DNA from: Paulinella micropora
Lineage: Eukaryota > Cercozoa > Imbricatea > Euglyphida > Paulinellidae
DNA length: 64,000 nt
Direction: 5' to 3'
Assembly: GCA_019918135.1 (NCBI GenBank)
Contig: WBZZ01002657.1
Coordinates: 83,501-147,500 of the forward strand
In this document: in pieces, positions 61,915-64,000 of the stretch
Position numbering within the stretch: the stretch's first letter is position 1
How the letters are laid out: each line of letters starts with the position of its first letter
Notes under the pieces: generated by a model
Database searches by the model: none
Seen by the model: only the letters and a program-made list of their open reading frames with translations
Told to the model about the DNA's origin: nothing
Translations under genes and position numbers: made by a program

Positions 61915-62914
61915 ATGGACAACAAACATACAACTGCTAATATTAACGCACAGGATAAGAATACGCTACTAAAAGATACTCCGAAAGGCGAACCAACAGA
62001 GGAAGAAAAAAAAGATACAGCACAGGAAATATTTCGGCAGACAAAGCCCAGAACAAGGGGTACAACAATATGAGCAGATAAAGTTTTAGATATGGTAAAT
62101 ATTGATTTAATGGATATGACTAAAGTCGCAACGAAAAATAAAAATTATAATTTTGCTTTGATTTGGATTGATATTCATAGTCGGTATGCTTATGCCATCC
62201 CGATAAAAAATAAGTTTTCAACTACGGTCTTAGAAGCACTCAAAAAACTACCAAAGCCAAAAGCATTTATCTCAGACAGCGGTGGTAAATTTAAGGGAGC
62301 GGTTGGAGGATTGATAATAATGGTATTAATTATTTTAAGGTTGAAGTGGGAGACCATAATTCATTAGGTATTGTTGATAGATTTGTAAGAACTCTACGAG
62401 AACAACTACATGTTATATGGGCTTATAATGGCAACTTTGATTGGATAAATTACATTGAAGATGTTGTTTATTATTATACTACAAAAAGAAACACTCAACA
62501 ATTAAAGCCTCACCACTTGAAGTGTTTAACGGCACTGATACTAACAAGCAGGAACATTATGTGGATAAGAATTTATTTGATTTTAAAGAGGGAGACAAGG
62601 TAAGAAAACTTAACAAAAAACATATACTAGAAAAGGGAGGTAAGACTTGGAGCAAACAAATATATAAAGTAAAAGGCCGTAGGTGCTACCGGATTATATT
62701 AACGAATGATGATATAGTATCACCCCGACACTTATTAAAGACCGAGGTCGCCGAAGAAGATGACACAAAAGACGAACCGGATATTAATAAGGAATTAAAA
62801 AAATTAACAAAAGAAAAACAAACAAAGCATTTACTGAATAGAGAAGACATTGACTCAGCAAACATAAGAACGAGTGATAGAGTCAGAAAGAAAAAAGAAA
62901 TTTTGGATTTGTAG
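61915..62914 (+). pseudogene. RVE-type integrase (B), stop and frameshifts
   Basis: The start at 61915 gives MDNKHTTANINAQDKNTLLK, a longer N-terminus than in element A. At the position of a Trp in the A protein there is TGA (about 62071). Frame breaks follow near 62310 and 62490. The pieces keep NIDLMDM, AFISDSGGKFKG and LGIVDRFVRTLRE (third catalytic position again Asp) and the C-terminal GDKVRKLNKKHILEKGGKT part. Non-functional as it stands. Confidence 0.85.
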
Positions 62915-63182
62915 CAAATTCTGGCTACAAATTCTGTGGATTTGCCATATATGTTTGTCAGGATCGATCCGCCAGATAAGAAACCTTAGCCCACAAACAC
63001 ACCGAAACAAACAGACAGAATACCGCTAACTCGGTGATGACATAAATGTTCAAAATCACGAAAAACAGAAAAACAGAAAACAAAAAAAGAATTTTGTCTT
63101 TTTGCTGGTTTCTCATTTTTGCCACGATACATATGCTCTATGTTTCAATGATTTCTCGTGTGTTTTTATAGTTGAAGGTAAT
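62915..63182. other. Gap without recognised gene
   Basis: AT-rich, with A runs near 63070. No gene, repeat or RNA recognised. Confidence 0.4.
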
Positions 63183-63480
63183 GAAGAAACCATACGACCA
63201 CACCCGCATTGATACTTTTCATTTGCTTCTTCTGTGCCCATGATATGCTGTATTCTTGCTTTTTGATTTTTTATCATTATCCCACATCTCCCTTTTTGGT
63301 TTAATGTTTACATCATACCACTCCTGTGCCTGTTGTAATGCTTCTTCTTTCGTTCTCTTACTATTGATACAATTTTTTTTTGCTATTTTGTTTTCCGTCC
63401 TCTGTCCATTTCACACAGACCATGGGCTTCTTTTCATTATTCATTACATACACACCTCCCTTTGAACAATACTTCGCCAT
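63183..63480 (-). pseudogene. Zinc-finger protein next to terminal repeat (B), frameshifted
   Basis: Starts MAKYCSKGGVYVMNNEKKPM at 63480. A slip in the A run near 63370 breaks it. The next frame gives RTKEEALQQAQEWYDVNIKP, then another break, and a CGCG motif near 63205. This follows the gene at 38137-38641 of element C segment by segment and has the same place beside the terminal repeat. Confidence 0.5.
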
Positions 63481-63532
63481 TGTCGTCCTATATTTGTATT
63501 CTTTTCTTTAATATATAATTCAATATAGCACA

Positions 63533-63765
63533 CTTTCAATACAGAGCATATTTTTTTTTTAGAAAAAGATAAGGGGGTTCAGGACACCGAGAAAGAATAA
63601 GAAAAGTGGGATAAGGAGACTTAGTATTGATAGTTTGTGAAAATAGCGATTTTTCTAGTTTTGCTAGTTTTGGTTGATTAATAGGAGAGCGAAATATGGC
63701 GAAATGTGCTAAATTTATGTATGTAAATATAAAGATAACTGTCCTATAGTGGTACCCTTAGTAGT
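63533..63765. repeat. Terminal inverted repeat of element B, integrase end
   Basis: About 233 bases, CTTTCAATACAGAGCA ... CCCTTAGTAGT read outward, matching 37685-37918 nearly base for base. Confidence 0.87.
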
Positions 63766-63906
63766 GGTAGGTAGTTAGGTAGGTAGGTAGGTAGGTAGGT
63801 AGGTAGGTAGGTAGGTAGGTAGGTAGGTAGGTAGGTAGGTAGGTAGGTAGGTGGTAGGTAGGTAGGTAGGTAGGTAGGTAGGTAGGTAGATAGATAGATA
63901 GATAGA
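63766..63906. repeat. TAGG/TAGA microsatellite
   Basis: About 140 bases, mostly GGTA units, ending in GATA units, directly at the end of the terminal repeat. The last 94 bases of the window (63907-64000) show nothing recognisable. Confidence 0.95.
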
Positions 63907-64000
63907 TTATACCTTACCTTCCCAGGTCTGAAGTTCACTTTCCCAGCTGGAAACGATTGTCACTTTGCCGCGTCCTGTTACCAAAATTCCCTCGGACTGT

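Larger units (their letters stand above)
43997..63765. mobile_element. Polinton-like viral element B, integrase half (copia inserted)
   Basis: Contains truncated penton, protease, core, ATPase, unknown gene, Cys-rich gene, membrane protein, fibre (split by copia at 50093-58285), charged gene, integrase and a zinc-finger gene. It ends in the terminal repeat 63533-63765. Gene order and strands match element A from penton to integrase. Confidence 0.85.

Noticed and set aside
1302..63765. Giant virus (nucleocytoplasmic large DNA virus) fragment
   Set aside because: A protein-primed polymerase, RVE integrase, about 20 kb size and terminal inverted repeats fit Polintons/Polinton-like viruses; no large-virus-only genes are present.
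63766..63906. TAGG array read as a telomere or CRISPR array
   Set aside because: It is a plain tetranucleotide microsatellite without spacers, and not a known telomere repeat. Open frames across it (Tyr/Leu/Pro/Thr repeats) are translation of the microsatellite.

Overview
This is eukaryotic nuclear DNA packed with mobile elements. I see no ordinary host gene. It holds at least three copies of Polinton/Maverick-type (Polinton-like virus) DNA elements, cut up by retrotransposons. The viral genes are AT-rich and use the standard code. The retroelement genes are clearly more GC-rich. I cannot name the host species from the sequence; a protist or an invertebrate is possible.

Layout. 1-1301: 5' end of an unclassified retroelement on the minus strand, inserted in a viral structural gene. 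1302-19733: viral element A, with (right to left on the minus strand) a terminal repeat end, a small basic gene, protein-primed DNA polymerase B, accessory genes, the integrase (plus strand), fibre, membrane protein, an unknown gene, packaging ATPase, core-like protein, adenain-type protease, penton, major capsid protein and a truncated minor structural protein. 19734-23294: junk DNA with a PIF/Harbinger transposase relic, a retroelement remnant and the end of a Ty3/gypsy pol. 23295-29349: 5'-truncated Ty1/copia element (copy 1). 29350-37918: half of viral element B (major capsid, minor structural protein, two GKYK-motif genes, polymerase, small gene, terminal inverted repeat). 37919-37952: CCTA microsatellite. 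37953-39840: start of a diverged third viral element C, cut inside its polymerase gene by a second copy of the retroelement (39841-43996). 43997-63765: the other half of element B (penton to integrase, ending in the matching terminal repeat), with a full-length 8.2 kb Ty1/copia element (50093-58285) inserted in its fibre gene. 63766-63906: TAGG microsatellite.

The viral genes together specify replication (protein-primed polymerase), integration (RVE integrase), capsid assembly (double jelly-roll major capsid, penton, protease), genome packaging (FtsK/HerA-like ATPase) and host attachment (a long repetitive fibre with a C-terminal self-cleaving S74 chaperone domain). Most genes in A and B carry frameshifts or stops, but several are intact in one copy, and the two copies can be compared gene by gene.

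The most unusual signal is a family of about nine cloverleaf-like palindromic modules (about 120-180 bp) between viral genes. Their stems differ from copy to copy but keep pairing, and they are present or absent at equivalent positions in A and B. They look like a mobile structured element of the virus. A second family of short GC-rich palindromic inserts lies inside coding genes of element B, in frame in the clearest case.
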